A stretch of DNA of 64,000 nucleotides from Acidovorax sp. NB1 (GTDB lineage: Bacteria > Pseudomonadota > Gammaproteobacteria > Burkholderiales > Burkholderiaceae_C): assembly GCF_005405905.1 (NCBI RefSeq), contig NZ_BJHU01000035.1:1-64000 (forward strand), read 5' to 3'. The position numbers and the translations under genes were made by a program. Shown in pieces: positions 37,001-44,797 of the stretch; position 1 is the first letter of the stretch, and each line of letters starts with the position of its first letter. The notes beneath the pieces are model-generated. The model made no database searches. It had not been told where the DNA came from and worked only from the letters and a program-made list of their open reading frames with translations.

Positions 37001-37249
37001 GATGGAGGTGATCACATCGACTGCATCGATCCCGGCAATCGAGTCTTCAAGGGGCTTGGTGACCTGCGATTCAATCACCTCGGCCGAGGCGCCCGCATAG
37101 CGCACGCTGACGGTGACCACGGGTTCGTCGATCTTGGGATATTCGCGCACCGACAGGCGCGTGAAGCTCACCGCACCAATCAGCAGCACCAGCAGCGACA
37201 GCACGGTGGCAAACACCGGCCGGCGGATGGAGATTTCAGCGAGTTGCAT
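34088..37249 (-). CDS. RND-family multidrug efflux transporter (HAE1/AcrB type)
   Basis: Proton-driven inner-membrane pump of 1053 residues. It starts with the typical MQLAEISIRRPVFATVLSLLVLLIG. The proton-relay aspartates are in ALVLAIGLVVDDAIVMLENIYRHIEEG (helix 4). Two large periplasmic loops follow helices 1 and 7 (for example DPERMAGYRLTTQDVEDAIRRNNLELPAGR), and the last helices include GLITKHGILIVEFTNQLREEG. Length and layout match the hydrophobe/amphiphile efflux family rather than heavy-metal pumps. The adaptor gene lies 52 bases upstream in the same operon, but no outer-membrane channel is encoded here. Confidence 0.96.
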   Translation of the reverse strand: MQLAEISIRRPVFATVLSLLVLLIGAVSFTRLSVREYPKIDEPVVTVSVRYAGASAEVIESQVTKPLEDSIAGIDAVDVITSISRAEQSQISVRFRLEKDADNAAAEVRDRTARVRNRLPTAVDEPVIAKVEADASPVMWLAFSSDTRSPLEINDLVNRIVKPRLQTVTGVADVPIYGERKYAMRVWLDPERMAGYRLTTQDVEDAIRRNNLELPAGRIESQQREFSVTSQTDLKTPAQFSNIVIRTVNGFPVRILDVARVEEAAASDRSRVRLNGRDAISVGVIRQATANPLELAKGVRAMMPLLKADLPADIGIDVANDNSLFIDRSIKSVYSTIIEAVVLVALVIFVFLRTLRASIIPIVTIPVSLVGSFALMSLAGFSINTLTLLALVLAIGLVVDDAIVMLENIYRHIEEGLDPFSAAIKGAREIGFAIVAMTLTLVAVYAPLAFTPGRTGRLFVEFALALAGAVVVSGFVALTLSPMMCSLLLKHNPKPNWFDRSMERWLTALSDAYGRLLRWIVTARWGGGEGAAKGGGVRGAIFQARWIVIGVMALSGLALALVFPTMRQELSPLEDRGTILASVTAPDGATLDYTNRYALELEKIGTTYPEFDRVFANIGNPTVAQGSVIYRTVDWESRNRTTLDLAKELQPKVAGLPGVNAFLITPPSLGQGFRSRPLTYVIQTSDSYENLSKVVAAFMAEIAQNPGIVGPDVDLRLNKPELRIEVNRERAADLGVSVEVVAKAIETMLGGRTVTRYKRDAEQYDVIVQTEARGRTTPENIDTIYVRGRNDAMIPLSSLVNVRESVSPRELNHFGQRRSATITANLSSDYSLGQALTFMNETAAKVLKPGYTTDLNDTSREFKNSQGALGVVFVLALVFIFLVLAAQFESFIDPLVIMVSVPLSMIGALLALKWSGGSLNVYSQIGLITLVGLITKHGILIVEFTNQLREEGMEMVDALVKASAQRLRPILMTTGAMVLGAIPLALAKGAGAETRMQIGWVIVGGMSLGTLLTIFVVPTMYTLFARKAVPGANTAVAAEEPEHPLHPHDYVAK

Positions 37250-37301
37250 GGCAGTCCAGGGGCGTCAGAAAGGGGCTTTAACCAGGCAGCAGAACCCGCC
37301 C

Positions 37302-38726
37302 TCAGGCGGGAGACCGCTTGCTGGGAGATGTTGGCTGGCCAGGGTTGGCCGCCATCTGGCAGGGGTTGGGGCCTGGCAGCGGGGCCGCCAGTGCGCTCGC
37401 AGGGGTTGTCACGGCAACCGCTGCGGGTACAGCAGGGGCAGGTGGAGCCACCGGGGCCACGGCCACAGCAGCCGCGCCCGATGCGTTGAGCGCTGGCGCA
37501 TCGGCCACACCCGCAGCATTGCCCCCCCGTGGGCCCGATGCAGGGCGTGCGGAGGAAGGCGCAGCACCCGAGCCCGGCTTGCCCAACTCGACCACACGCA
37601 CCTCGGTACCGTCCTTGCGGATGCGCTGCTGGCCGGCCGTGACCACCAGGTCCCCGGCGTTCAACCCCTCCACCACCTCTACCAGGCCGGGCGCACGGGC
37701 ACCCAGTTGCACGGGAACGCGGCGCGTCACACGGGTGCCGGGCTCCTTGCCCTCCACAATCTTGAGCACATAGGGGCTGTTGCCATCCGGCACGATGGCT
37801 TCTTCGGGCACCACACGCGCATCGCTGCGCTCTGCAAACACGGCGGTCACGCGCGCGAACATGCCGGGGCGCAGTTGCAGGCGGCGGTTGTCGATGCAGC
37901 CACGCACTGCAATGGCCCGGCCATCGGCATCAATCTGCGGGCTGATGGCCTGCACCACGGCGGCGTAGCGCACGCCCGGCAGCGCATCAAACGCCACCTG
38001 GGCCGTCTGCCCGGTGCGTGCCTTGCTCTGCAGCCGCTCTGGCAGGCGGAAGTCCACGTACACGGCGTCCAGGTCTTCGATGTTGACGATGTCGGCGCCG
38101 TCCTTGAGGTAGTCGCCCACGTTCACCCCCCGGATGCCCGCAATGCCATCGAAGGGCGCCACGATCTTGAGCCGCTGGGCCGTGGCCTGCGCCAGGGCCA
38201 GCTTGGCCTGCGCGACCTCCAGGTTGGCGGCACTTTCATCCACCGAACGCTGGCTGATGAAGCCCTGGGCCACCAGTTCCTGGTTGCGCTTGTGGTTGGC
38301 CTGGGCAATGGAAAGCTCCGCCTGGCTTTGCTGGATCTGCGCGCGGGGCAGCTGGTCATCAAACTGCACCAGCACCTGCCCGCGCCGCACGCGCTGGCCG
38401 TCGCTGAAGTTGAGCTGGGTGATGCGCCCGCCCACCTCGGGGCGGAGCATCACGCTCTGGCGCGAGCGCAGGCTGCCAACGGCCTCGGCATCGTCGCGCA
38501 GCGCCATCTGCCGCACGGCCACGGCCTCCACCGCCACGGGGCGGCCCGCGCCCCCTGGCGCACTGGCACCCCGCGCGGGCCCGCCCGCAGGCACGCCCCC
38601 ACTGCCTCCGGCTGCAGACACATCCGTGCGCGCGGACTGCGCGGGTTTCTGGAGCCACCAGGCGGCACCCGAGGCGGCGGCAATGCCGATGACAGCGAAT
38701 ACGATGTATTTGTTCTTGGACGCCAT
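37302..38726 (-). CDS. RND efflux periplasmic adaptor (AcrA/MexE-like)
   Basis: Membrane-fusion protein of 474 residues. The N-terminal anchor is KYIVFAVIGIAAASGAAWWL. The lipoyl half-motifs are MLRPEVGGRITQLNFSDGQRVRRGQVLVQFDD and IVAPFDGIAGIRGVNVGDYLKDG. They flank a helical hairpin (QIQQSQAELSIAQANHKRNQELVAQGF). The beta-barrel and membrane-proximal domains follow. The C-terminal 70 residues are an Ala/Pro/Val-rich low-complexity tail (AAVAVAPVAPPAPAVPAAVAV), longer than in AcrA and probably disordered. It is first in the operon with the RND pump and is preceded by the rnhA terminator. Confidence 0.94.
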   Translation of the reverse strand: MASKNKYIVFAVIGIAAASGAAWWLQKPAQSARTDVSAAGGSGGVPAGGPARGASAPGGAGRPVAVEAVAVRQMALRDDAEAVGSLRSRQSVMLRPEVGGRITQLNFSDGQRVRRGQVLVQFDDQLPRAQIQQSQAELSIAQANHKRNQELVAQGFISQRSVDESAANLEVAQAKLALAQATAQRLKIVAPFDGIAGIRGVNVGDYLKDGADIVNIEDLDAVYVDFRLPERLQSKARTGQTAQVAFDALPGVRYAAVVQAISPQIDADGRAIAVRGCIDNRRLQLRPGMFARVTAVFAERSDARVVPEEAIVPDGNSPYVLKIVEGKEPGTRVTRRVPVQLGARAPGLVEVVEGLNAGDLVVTAGQQRIRKDGTEVRVVELGKPGSGAAPSSARPASGPRGGNAAGVADAPALNASGAAAVAVAPVAPPAPAVPAAVAVTTPASALAAPLPGPNPCQMAANPGQPTSPSKRSPA

Positions 38727-38860
38727 GGGTCAGTGAAACCAGGTGATGTGGGGAATGCAATCAAACAATGTATCAGTGCGTGTCTTGTGCTGCAGCAAAC
38801 TTTGGCAAAACCCCAAGGGCAATTGCGCCGGTTTTACGCAGGCTTTACACGCCCCAAAAC

Positions 38861-38882
38861 AAAAAAAGCCCCCGAAGGGGCC
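38861..38882 (-). terminator. Rho-independent terminator after rnhA
   Basis: On the minus strand, GGCCCC-TTCG-GGGGC is followed by T7, 53 bases past the rnhA stop. The remainder of the 208-bp gap to the adaptor start has no gene. Confidence 0.88.
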
Positions 38883-38934
38883 GGTGCCAGCGTCCGCGCA
38901 CGCTGTCGGTGCCAGGGCATGCGCCTGCAAGCGG

Positions 38935-39384
38935 TCAGTTGCGCCCCAGGGCCTTGTCCACGCCCCGGTTGGCCAGCGCATCGGCGCGCTCGTTGCCGGG
39001 GTCGCCCGAATGCCCCTTCACCCAGCGCCACTCGATGCGGTGGCCGCCAGTGCTGACCAAGGCATCCAGCCGCTGCCACAGCTCGACGTTCTTGACGGGC
39101 TGCTTGGACGCGGTGCGCCAGCCCTTGGCCTTCCAGCCGTGGATCCATTCGGTGATCCCCTTGCGCACATATTCGCTGTCCAGGAACAGTGTCACGGCGC
39201 AGGGGCGCTTGAGGGCCGACAGCGCCTCGATCACGGCCAGCAGCTCCATGCGGTTGTTGGTGGTGCCCAGCTCGCCGCCGAACAGCTCCTTCTCGACCTG
39301 CCCGGCGCGCAGCAGCACACCCCATCCGCCGGGGCCCGGGTTGCCCTTGCAGGCGCCATCTGTGTATATCTCTACCTGATTCAA
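38935..39384 (-). CDS. rnhA: Ribonuclease HI
   Basis: Cleaves RNA in RNA-DNA hybrids; 149 residues, standard length. Active-site carboxylates are Asp9 in [19 protein letters not shown], the Glu in [12 protein letters not shown] and the Asp in [13 protein letters not shown] final Asp is in [13 protein letters not shown], and [17 protein letters not shown] forms the usual handle/His-loop region. The upstream gene is a methyltransferase, and this adjacency (methyltransferase-rnhA) is common in Burkholderiales. Confidence 0.97.
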   Translation of the reverse strand: MNQVEIYTDGACKGNPGPGGWGVLLRAGQVEKELFGGELGTTNNRMELLAVIEALSALKRPCAVTLFLDSEYVRKGITEWIHGWKAKGWRTASKQPVKNVELWQRLDALVSTGGHRIEWRWVKGHSGDPGNERADALANRGVDKALGRN

Positions 39385-39465
39385 ACTGTGTTCCTGCTCT
39401 GGTGATTCATAGATGGCCGCCCTGGCCCGGGCAAGGGCGCTGTGGCGGCCGATGGGATGGATTGT

Positions 39466-40335
39466 CTACGCCGGTTCGCGCTGTGCCGGGGTGGCATGGG
39501 CCGTGGGCACCCTGGCGCCCGCGCGGTTGGCCACGGGCACGGTGGCGGCAGACCGCTGGCGCTGGTTGCGCCAGGCGGGCTCCAGCAGGCGCATGCCATG
39601 CACCCGCTTGACCGCCACCAGGAAGTAGGCCGCGCCCAGAATGGGCCACCAGCGTTCTCCCAGGGGGTCCATCCAGCCAAAGCGGTCCAGCCACTGGGCA
39701 CCGCGCACCGCCGGACGATAACAGCCAAACCGAGCCGATTCGACCTCGAAGCTTAAAAGCCGCAGCCAGTCCCGCAGGCGCCGGTAGCCAATGAACTCGC
39801 CCACATCGGGCAGATACAGGGTGCCCCGCCCCAGACGCTGGTACAGCCGCGCGCGCCGCTGGCGCAGGCCCCACAGGCTGGTGGGGTTCAGCCCGCTGAT
39901 GACCACGCGGCCCTCCGGCACCAGCACCCGCTCGACCTCGCGCAGCGTGGCGTGGGGGTCGATGCTCAGCTCCAGAGTGTGGGGCAGCACGATAAGGTCC
40001 AGGCTCGCATCGGCGAACGGCAGGGCCACGGACTCGGCGAGCAGGTCCACAGTGTGTGCCCGCGAGGGAATGTCGCTCCCGTCACCTCCGCCTCCCCCAT
40101 CGTCCGCTTGCCCGTACGCCATGGGCCCCAGCACCGCCTCCTGCCCCAGCGCCAGCCATTGGTGCGGCATGCGGTTGGCACGCAGGCCATCGAGCAGGGG
40201 CATGCCCAGCTGCAGACTGTGGTAGCCAAAGATGTCGGCCACGGCCTCGTCGAAGCGCGCCTGCTCCCACGCCAGCAGGTACCGGCCCGGCGGGGAATCG
40301 AACCAGTGGTGCAAACCTATAATTTGATCGCTCAT
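39466..40335 (-). CDS. SAM-dependent methyltransferase (class I)
   Basis: Protein of 289 residues with a partial class I methyltransferase domain. It begins IGLHHWFDSPPGRYLLAWEQARFDEAVADIFGYHSLQLG. The core includes SVALPFADASLDLIVLPHTLELSIDPHATLREVERVLVPEGRVVISGLNP. The SAM-binding glycine motif near the N-terminus is degenerate and a Gly/Asp-rich insertion (QADDGGGGGDGSD) is present. The substrate is unknown. Its ATG at 40335 overlaps the gloB ATG on the other strand, so the two genes share CATG. A TTG eight codons in is an alternative start. Confidence 0.86.
   Translation of the reverse strand: MSDQIIGLHHWFDSPPGRYLLAWEQARFDEAVADIFGYHSLQLGMPLLDGLRANRMPHQWLALGQEAVLGPMAYGQADDGGGGGDGSDIPSRAHTVDLLAESVALPFADASLDLIVLPHTLELSIDPHATLREVERVLVPEGRVVISGLNPTSLWGLRQRRARLYQRLGRGTLYLPDVGEFIGYRRLRDWLRLLSFEVESARFGCYRPAVRGAQWLDRFGWMDPLGERWWPILGAAYFLVAVKRVHGMRLLEPAWRNQRQRSAATVPVANRAGARVPTAHATPAQREPA
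40318..40323 (+). promoter_or_regulatory. -10 element for gloB giving a near-leaderless transcript
   Basis: Consensus TATAAT with no good -35 (GAATCG at 17 bp). Transcription would start near 40330, four bases before the gloB ATG. The element lies inside the 5' end of the methyltransferase gene. Confidence 0.5.
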
Positions 40336-41119
40336 GAACTTGCTGCCGCTGCCCGCCTTTACCGACAACTACATCTGGATGCTGCACGACGGCCGCCAGG
40401 CGATCGTTGTGGACCCGGGCGACGCCGCACCCGTGGTGCAGGCCCTGGACGACCTCGGCCTGGGTTTGCAGGCCATTCTAGTCACGCACCACCATGCCGA
40501 TCATGTCGGCGGGGTGGACGCCTTGCGCGAGGCCACCGGCGCCAGGGTCTTTGGCCCGGCGCGCGAGCGCATTCCCGAGCCCCTGGTGCGCCTGGCGCAG
40601 GGCGATGTGGTGGACGGGGCCGATGTGCTGGGCCTGCGCTTCACGGTGATTGATGTGCCCGGCCACACGGCGGGCCACATCGCCTACTACTGTGCAGACA
40701 TGGACGGCGAACCGTTGCTGTTCTGCGGCGACACCCTGTTCTCGGGCGGCTGCGGCCGCCTGTTTGAAGGCACACCCGCGCAGATGCTGGACTCGCTGGA
40801 CCAGCTGGCCGCCCTGCCCGGCAACACCCGCGTGTGCTGCACCCACGAGTACACCCTCTCCAACCTGAAATTTGCGCGTGCCGTGGAACCTGGCAACGCC
40901 GCCTTGCTCCACTACAGCAGCCAATGCGAGGCCCTGCGGGCGCAGCAGCGACCCACGCTGCCGTCCCGCATGGACCTGGAGCGAGACATCAACCCTTTCC
41001 TGCGCGTCAGGCATCCTGCGGTGGCTCAGGCCGCCCGGGGCCACGACGCACAGGTGCCCGAAGACGACGCCGTGGCGGTGCTGGCCGCGCTGCGTCAATG
41101 GAAGAACGAATTCCGATGA
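40334..41119 (+). CDS. gloB: Hydroxyacylglutathione hydrolase (glyoxalase II)
   Basis: Hydrolyses S-lactoylglutathione to lactate and glutathione in methylglyoxal detoxification. The 261 residues form the metallo-beta-lactamase fold: family start MNLLPLPAFTDNYIW, metal motif THHHADHVGG (Thr51-Gly60), GHTAGHIAYY, CGDTLFSGGCGRLFEG and CTHEYTLSNLKFA. The C-terminal helical domain has NPFLRVRHPAV. The start is fixed by the family N-terminus. It overlaps mltD by 4 bp (ATGA), so the two are translationally coupled. Confidence 0.96.
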   Translation: MNLLPLPAFTDNYIWMLHDGRQAIVVDPGDAAPVVQALDDLGLGLQAILVTHHHADHVGGVDALREATGARVFGPARERIPEPLVRLAQGDVVDGADVLGLRFTVIDVPGHTAGHIAYYCADMDGEPLLFCGDTLFSGGCGRLFEGTPAQMLDSLDQLAALPGNTRVCCTHEYTLSNLKFARAVEPGNAALLHYSSQCEALRAQQRPTLPSRMDLERDINPFLRVRHPAVAQAARGHDAQVPEDDAVAVLAALRQWKNEFR

Positions 41120-42630
41120 AAATTCTGCACATCGCTTGCCTGGCGGGCCTGCTCTGGCTCACGGGCTGCGCCACCACCGGGCCCACGTCCACCGACCAGG
41201 CGGCCCCAGGCGGCAAACCATCCCCCGGCACTGCCACCTCTTCCACCCACACCCCCCTCATCCCCAATGGGCCGCTCAAGCCCATCACCGCCGCCCAGGC
41301 CAGCAGTGGCGAAGTGGCCTCGCTGTCGGCCCCGGCCGACCTGTGGGACCGCATCCGGCGTGGCTTTGCCATGCCCGACCTGCAGCACGAACTGGTGCAG
41401 GACCGCGAGCAGTGGTACGCCACGCGCCCCGACTACATGCAGCGCATGACCGAGCGATCCAGCAAATACCTGTTCCACATTGTTGAAGAGCTGGAGCGGC
41501 GCGGCATGCCCACCGAGCTGGCCCTGCTGCCCTACATCGAGAGCGCGTTCAACCCCCAGGCCGTGTCCAGCGCCAAGGCCGCTGGCATGTGGCAGTTCAT
41601 GCCTGCCACGGGCAACTACTTCGACCTCAAGCAAAACGCTTTCCGCGACGACCGCCGCGATGTGCTCGCGTCCACCCGTGCCGCGCTCGACTACCTGCAA
41701 AAGCTGTACGGCATGTTCGGTGACTGGCACCTGGCCCTGGCCGCCTACAACTGGGGCGAAGGCAGTGTGGGCCGGGCCATTGCCCGCAACCAGAAGCAGG
41801 GCCTGGGCACCAGCTACACCGACCTCAACATGCCGGCCGAGACCCGCATGTATGTGCCCAAGCTGCAGGCCGTGAAGAACATCGTGGCCAACCCCGATGC
41901 CTTCCGCACCGAGCTGCCGCTCATCGAGAACCACCCGTACTTCCAGACGGTGGACATCACACACGACATCGACGTGGCCCTGGTGGCCCAGCTCGCAGGC
42001 ATCCGCGAAGAAGACTTCCGCGCGCTGAACCCTTCCTACAAGCGCCCCGTGATCCTGGCCGCAGGCACACCCCAGATCCTGCTGCCTTGGGACAACGCCA
42101 AGGTCTTCCTGCGCAACCTGGAGGCCCGCCGCGAGGGCCAGTACGCCAGCTGGACCGTGTGGTCTGTGCCCAGCACCATGAGCGTGGCCGAGGCCGCGCA
42201 GCGCGCGGGCATGAGCGAAGCCGATCTGCGCAGCATGAACAACATCCCGCCCCGCATGCTGATCAAGGCGGGCTCGGCCCTGATGGTGCCGCGCTCCGCC
42301 ACCACGCGCCAGGATGTGTCCTCCCACCTGGCCGACAACGGACAGGTGGCACTGGCCCCCGAGATCGTCACCCGCCGCACCACGGTGCGCGCAGGCAAAG
42401 GCGAGACCGTGGCCAGCATTGCACGGCGCTACAAACTCACCGCCGCCAACGTGGCCGACTGGAACGACGTGCGCGCCAACGCCGTCTTCAAGGTGGGGCA
42501 GCAGGTGGTGGTGTACCTGCCCGTGCGGCAGGCCCAGGCCAATGCCCGGGCAGGCAGCAGCAACAACAAGCGCGCGGCCGCCCCCCCGGCCCGCAAGGGT
42601 GGCACACCCTCCAAGGTCAAGCGCCGCTGA
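41116..42630 (+). CDS. mltD: Membrane-bound lytic murein transglycosylase D
   Basis: Cleaves peptidoglycan glycan strands from the inner leaflet of the outer membrane. The 504-residue protein has a lipoprotein signal with lipobox LTGC (Cys18). A Ser/Thr/Pro linker precedes a Slt-type catalytic domain: LPYIESAFNPQAVSSAKAAGMWQFMPATG (catalytic Glu142) and AAYNWGEGSVGRAI. A LysM-like segment is at about 355-400 (YASWTVWSVPSTMSVAEAAQRAG), and a clear LysM at about 415-470 (TVRAGKGETVASIARRYKLTAANVADWNDV). The tail is basic. It is coupled to gloB. Confidence 0.94.
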   Translation: MKILHIACLAGLLWLTGCATTGPTSTDQAAPGGKPSPGTATSSTHTPLIPNGPLKPITAAQASSGEVASLSAPADLWDRIRRGFAMPDLQHELVQDREQWYATRPDYMQRMTERSSKYLFHIVEELERRGMPTELALLPYIESAFNPQAVSSAKAAGMWQFMPATGNYFDLKQNAFRDDRRDVLASTRAALDYLQKLYGMFGDWHLALAAYNWGEGSVGRAIARNQKQGLGTSYTDLNMPAETRMYVPKLQAVKNIVANPDAFRTELPLIENHPYFQTVDITHDIDVALVAQLAGIREEDFRALNPSYKRPVILAAGTPQILLPWDNAKVFLRNLEARREGQYASWTVWSVPSTMSVAEAAQRAGMSEADLRSMNNIPPRMLIKAGSALMVPRSATTRQDVSSHLADNGQVALAPEIVTRRTTVRAGKGETVASIARRYKLTAANVADWNDVRANAVFKVGQQVVVYLPVRQAQANARAGSSNNKRAAAPPARKGGTPSKVKRR

Positions 42631-42682
42631 TGCCCCAGGCGGTCCCGGACGGCATGGGCCGCCGCCCCCTGGCAAAAAAAGA

Positions 42683-42835
42683 TCAGAACCGGAGCGTGTG
42701 CATCCCCAGCAACCCCAGGATGCCCATGATGATGAGGTACAGCGCCACGATGGTGCTGAGCAGACGCGGCATCACCAGAATAAGGATGCCGGCAATCAGG
42801 GAAACAAGCGGGCCGATGCTGAGGCTCAGCGACAT
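42683..42835 (-). CDS. DUF3096 small membrane protein
   Basis: A 50-residue protein almost entirely made of two hydrophobic segments: LSIGPLVSLIAGILILVMPR and LLSTIVALYLIIMGILGLLGM. This LVSLIAGILILVMPRLLSTIVA pattern matches the DUF3096 family, whose function is unknown. The ATG at 42835 has a ribosome-binding-type AAGGA upstream (minus strand). It is convergent with mltD and stands apart from the substrate-binding protein gene by about 200 bases of DNA in which I see no gene. Confidence 0.85.
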   Translation of the reverse strand: MSLSLSIGPLVSLIAGILILVMPRLLSTIVALYLIIMGILGLLGMHTLRF

Positions 42836-43040
42836 GGGAAAGTCCTTGGAAAAATCAAACACGGGGTAAGGGGCCGCAGCCTGCGGATGCGCCCCGGCAC
42901 ATTGGGCAGAAGGCCTGCACGAAAGGCAGGCGCGCCCCGCACTGTAGTCCAAACCAGCCCCTGCGCCAGACTGGCGCTCCCGGTAAAAGCCCCCACGCCA
43001 CGCACCATGCCACAGTGATGCAGAGCGCAAGCCCCAGGGG

Positions 43041-44096
43041 TCAGACGCTGTACTTCTGGCGCGCCTTGCGCACCAGGTCGTTGGTAAAGGTGCGCGCCAG
43101 CTCCACCTTGGTCTCTGCCAATTCTGGTTGCACCCGGGCCAGCACCCGCAGCGCCGTGGCCGGGCCGTCGTCCGGCATCAGGCCATTGGGCGAAAAGGTC
43201 TCGCGCACACGGCCAAAGGCCGTGAGATACAGGCCCCGGTCGCCCATCAAGTACGCAGCAGGCACGGCCTTGACGAGGTCGGCCGGTCCGGCGGTCTGCA
43301 GCCACTTGAGTGCATGCACAACACCATTGACCAGCGCCTGGGCCTGGGCCTGCTGTTTCTGCACAAAGGCCTGCGGTGCATACAGGCTGCCAGCGGGCCA
43401 GGTGCCGCTACCCACCACTTCCTGGGCCGCCTTGAGCGAACGCAGGTCGCCCACGATGCGCGTATCGGCCTTCTGCTCCAGCAGCGTCATGATCGGGTCG
43501 GCATGGCACAGCGCATGCACCTGGCCCGAGCGCAGCGCGTTCATCGCGTTGGTGCCCGAGCCCACCCCCACAAACGCCACATCGCGGGGCGACACCCCCG
43601 CGCGCACCAGCATCAGACTGGCCGCCAGGTGGGTGGAAGAGCCGACGGATGAGACACCAACGCGCCGCCCCGCCAGATCGCCCAGGTCCTTGTAGGCTGG
43701 AAGCGAGCGCAACGACACCCCCAAAGCCAGCTGGGGCGCTCGCCCCTGCAGCACAAGCGAGCGGTAGGCCTGGCCCCGCACCTGCGCGCGCAGCACATGT
43801 TCAAACGCGCCCGAACAGACATCGGCCGTCCCCTCCTGCACGGCCTGCTGCGCCAACGCACCCGCAGCAAAGTCACGCACCACCACCTCCAGGCCTTCAG
43901 CCCGGAAGTAGCCCAAGGCATCCGCCAGCGCCAGCGGCAGGTGGTAAAGCACCCCCTGCCCGCCCACCGCCACGGTCACACGCCCCAGCATGGCTCCATC
44001 GGTTTGCGCCCGCACCAGTGCAGGCGCACACACCGCAGCCGCCGACAGGGCGGACACGGTGCCAAAGGCACGGCGGGTGAGCAAAGACAGGGGCAT
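43041..44096 (-). CDS. ABC transporter substrate-binding protein (SsuA/NMT1-like) with Tat-type signal
   Basis: Periplasmic binding protein of 351 residues. The signal LTRRAFGTVSALSAAAVCAPALVRA has the twin-arginine RRAF pattern. The mature protein opens VTVAVGGQGVLYHLPLALADALGYFRAEGLEVVVRDF and continues FEHVLRAQVRGQAYRSLVLQGRAPQLALGVS, the layout of nitrate/sulphonate/thiamine-precursor binding proteins. The ligand is not determinable. No permease or ATPase gene is adjacent, so it is an orphan. The ATG at 44096 directly precedes the signal. A TGTTGC-N3-GCAACA box lies 21-35 bases upstream, the same as in front of the PilJ-type gene. Confidence 0.88.
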   Translation of the reverse strand: MPLSLLTRRAFGTVSALSAAAVCAPALVRAQTDGAMLGRVTVAVGGQGVLYHLPLALADALGYFRAEGLEVVVRDFAAGALAQQAVQEGTADVCSGAFEHVLRAQVRGQAYRSLVLQGRAPQLALGVSLRSLPAYKDLGDLAGRRVGVSSVGSSTHLAASLMLVRAGVSPRDVAFVGVGSGTNAMNALRSGQVHALCHADPIMTLLEQKADTRIVGDLRSLKAAQEVVGSGTWPAGSLYAPQAFVQKQQAQAQALVNGVVHALKWLQTAGPADLVKAVPAAYLMGDRGLYLTAFGRVRETFSPNGLMPDDGPATALRVLARVQPELAETKVELARTFTNDLVRKARQKYSV

Positions 44097-44116
44097 GGGG
44101 TCAGGAAACAAAACAA

Positions 44117-44131
44117 TGTTGCATTGCAACA
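44117..44131. promoter_or_regulatory. TGTTGC-N3-GCAACA operator box (PhaR/PhbF-like), site 2
   Basis: TGTTGCATTGCAACA, a perfect palindrome with the same arms and spacing as site 1 (29437-29451), immediately before the substrate-binding protein gene. Confidence 0.55.
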
Positions 44132-44276
44132 ATCGTGCCCCAGAGGGGGACAGACCGCATCAGGGAGATTCCCTGCGGGTTTCTACGTAAGCACAAGGTG
44201 AGGTGGCGGGACCGCTTGCACGCGATGCACCCCATGGGTACATCGGCCTGCGGTAGCCCGCCCCGGGGCTATGCCT

Positions 44277-44702
44277 TTAACGGTAGCCGATGAAAAGAAT
44301 CGCCACGTTGACCAGGAAACCCGCCGCCCACACAGCGCTGCGGGCCGTGGGCATATCGGAGACATACATCATCACGTAGAAGATGCGCAGCAGAACAAAC
44401 AGCAGCGCCAGCATGTCGAGCACCGTCTGCCCGGCACCCAGCAGGTGCGCAATGATCACCGCACCGATAAAGAACGGCAGCGCCTCGAAGCTGTTGGCCT
44501 GCGCCGCATTGGCCCGCGCACGCCAGTCGGTCTGCCGGGCCATCCAGGCGCGCGGATCGTGGTTGTCAAAGCCGCCGTCCTTGCGCGACTTGCCCAGGTT
44601 GCCGCTCTTGGCCAGCCAGGCGCAACCCATGGGCAGCAGTGCGGCGATCAGCACGCACCAGTAGGCCACGGTAAACCGGGCAACATGCATGGTGGTATTC
44701 AT
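44277..44702 (-). CDS. MAPEG family membrane protein
   Basis: Four-helix membrane protein of 141 residues in the MAPEG (eicosanoid/glutathione metabolism) family. Signatures are WMARQTDWRARANAAQANSFEALPFFIGAVIIAHLLG with the conserved Asn/Glu residues, and LLFVLLRIFYVMMYVSDMPTARSAVWAAGFLVNVAILFIG. Bacterial members are usually uncharacterised; a glutathione-transferase-like role is only family-based. A copy of the dispersed repeat lies directly upstream of its start (44708-44773), in what would be its 5' leader. It is separated from the recR end by about 95 bases. Confidence 0.9.
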   Translation of the reverse strand: MNTTMHVARFTVAYWCVLIAALLPMGCAWLAKSGNLGKSRKDGGFDNHDPRAWMARQTDWRARANAAQANSFEALPFFIGAVIIAHLLGAGQTVLDMLALLFVLLRIFYVMMYVSDMPTARSAVWAAGFLVNVAILFIGYR

Positions 44703-44707
44703 AGTTT

Positions 44708-44773
44708 TCGACCTTTTTTGGCCGCCAGCGCCTGATGGATAAGCCCGAGCAGCTATTAAATTGTGAGTATTTT
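44708..44773 (-). repeat. Dispersed palindromic repeat, copy 6
   Basis: On the minus strand: AATACTCACAATTTAATAGCTGCTCGG, then GCTTATCCATCAGGCGCTGG, then CGGCCAAAAAAGG. It shares AATAGCTGCT and the ATCAGGCGC core with copy 4. It is located between recR and the MAPEG gene. Confidence 0.68.
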
Positions 44774-44797
44774 AACGGCCACGCAGGGGTGGTGCCG

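Noticed and set aside
34106..37489. A 1127-codon plus-strand open frame opposite the RND pump
   Set aside because: It is exactly antisense to a full-length RND transporter with all conserved motifs; the product is low-complexity His/Gln/Arg-rich.
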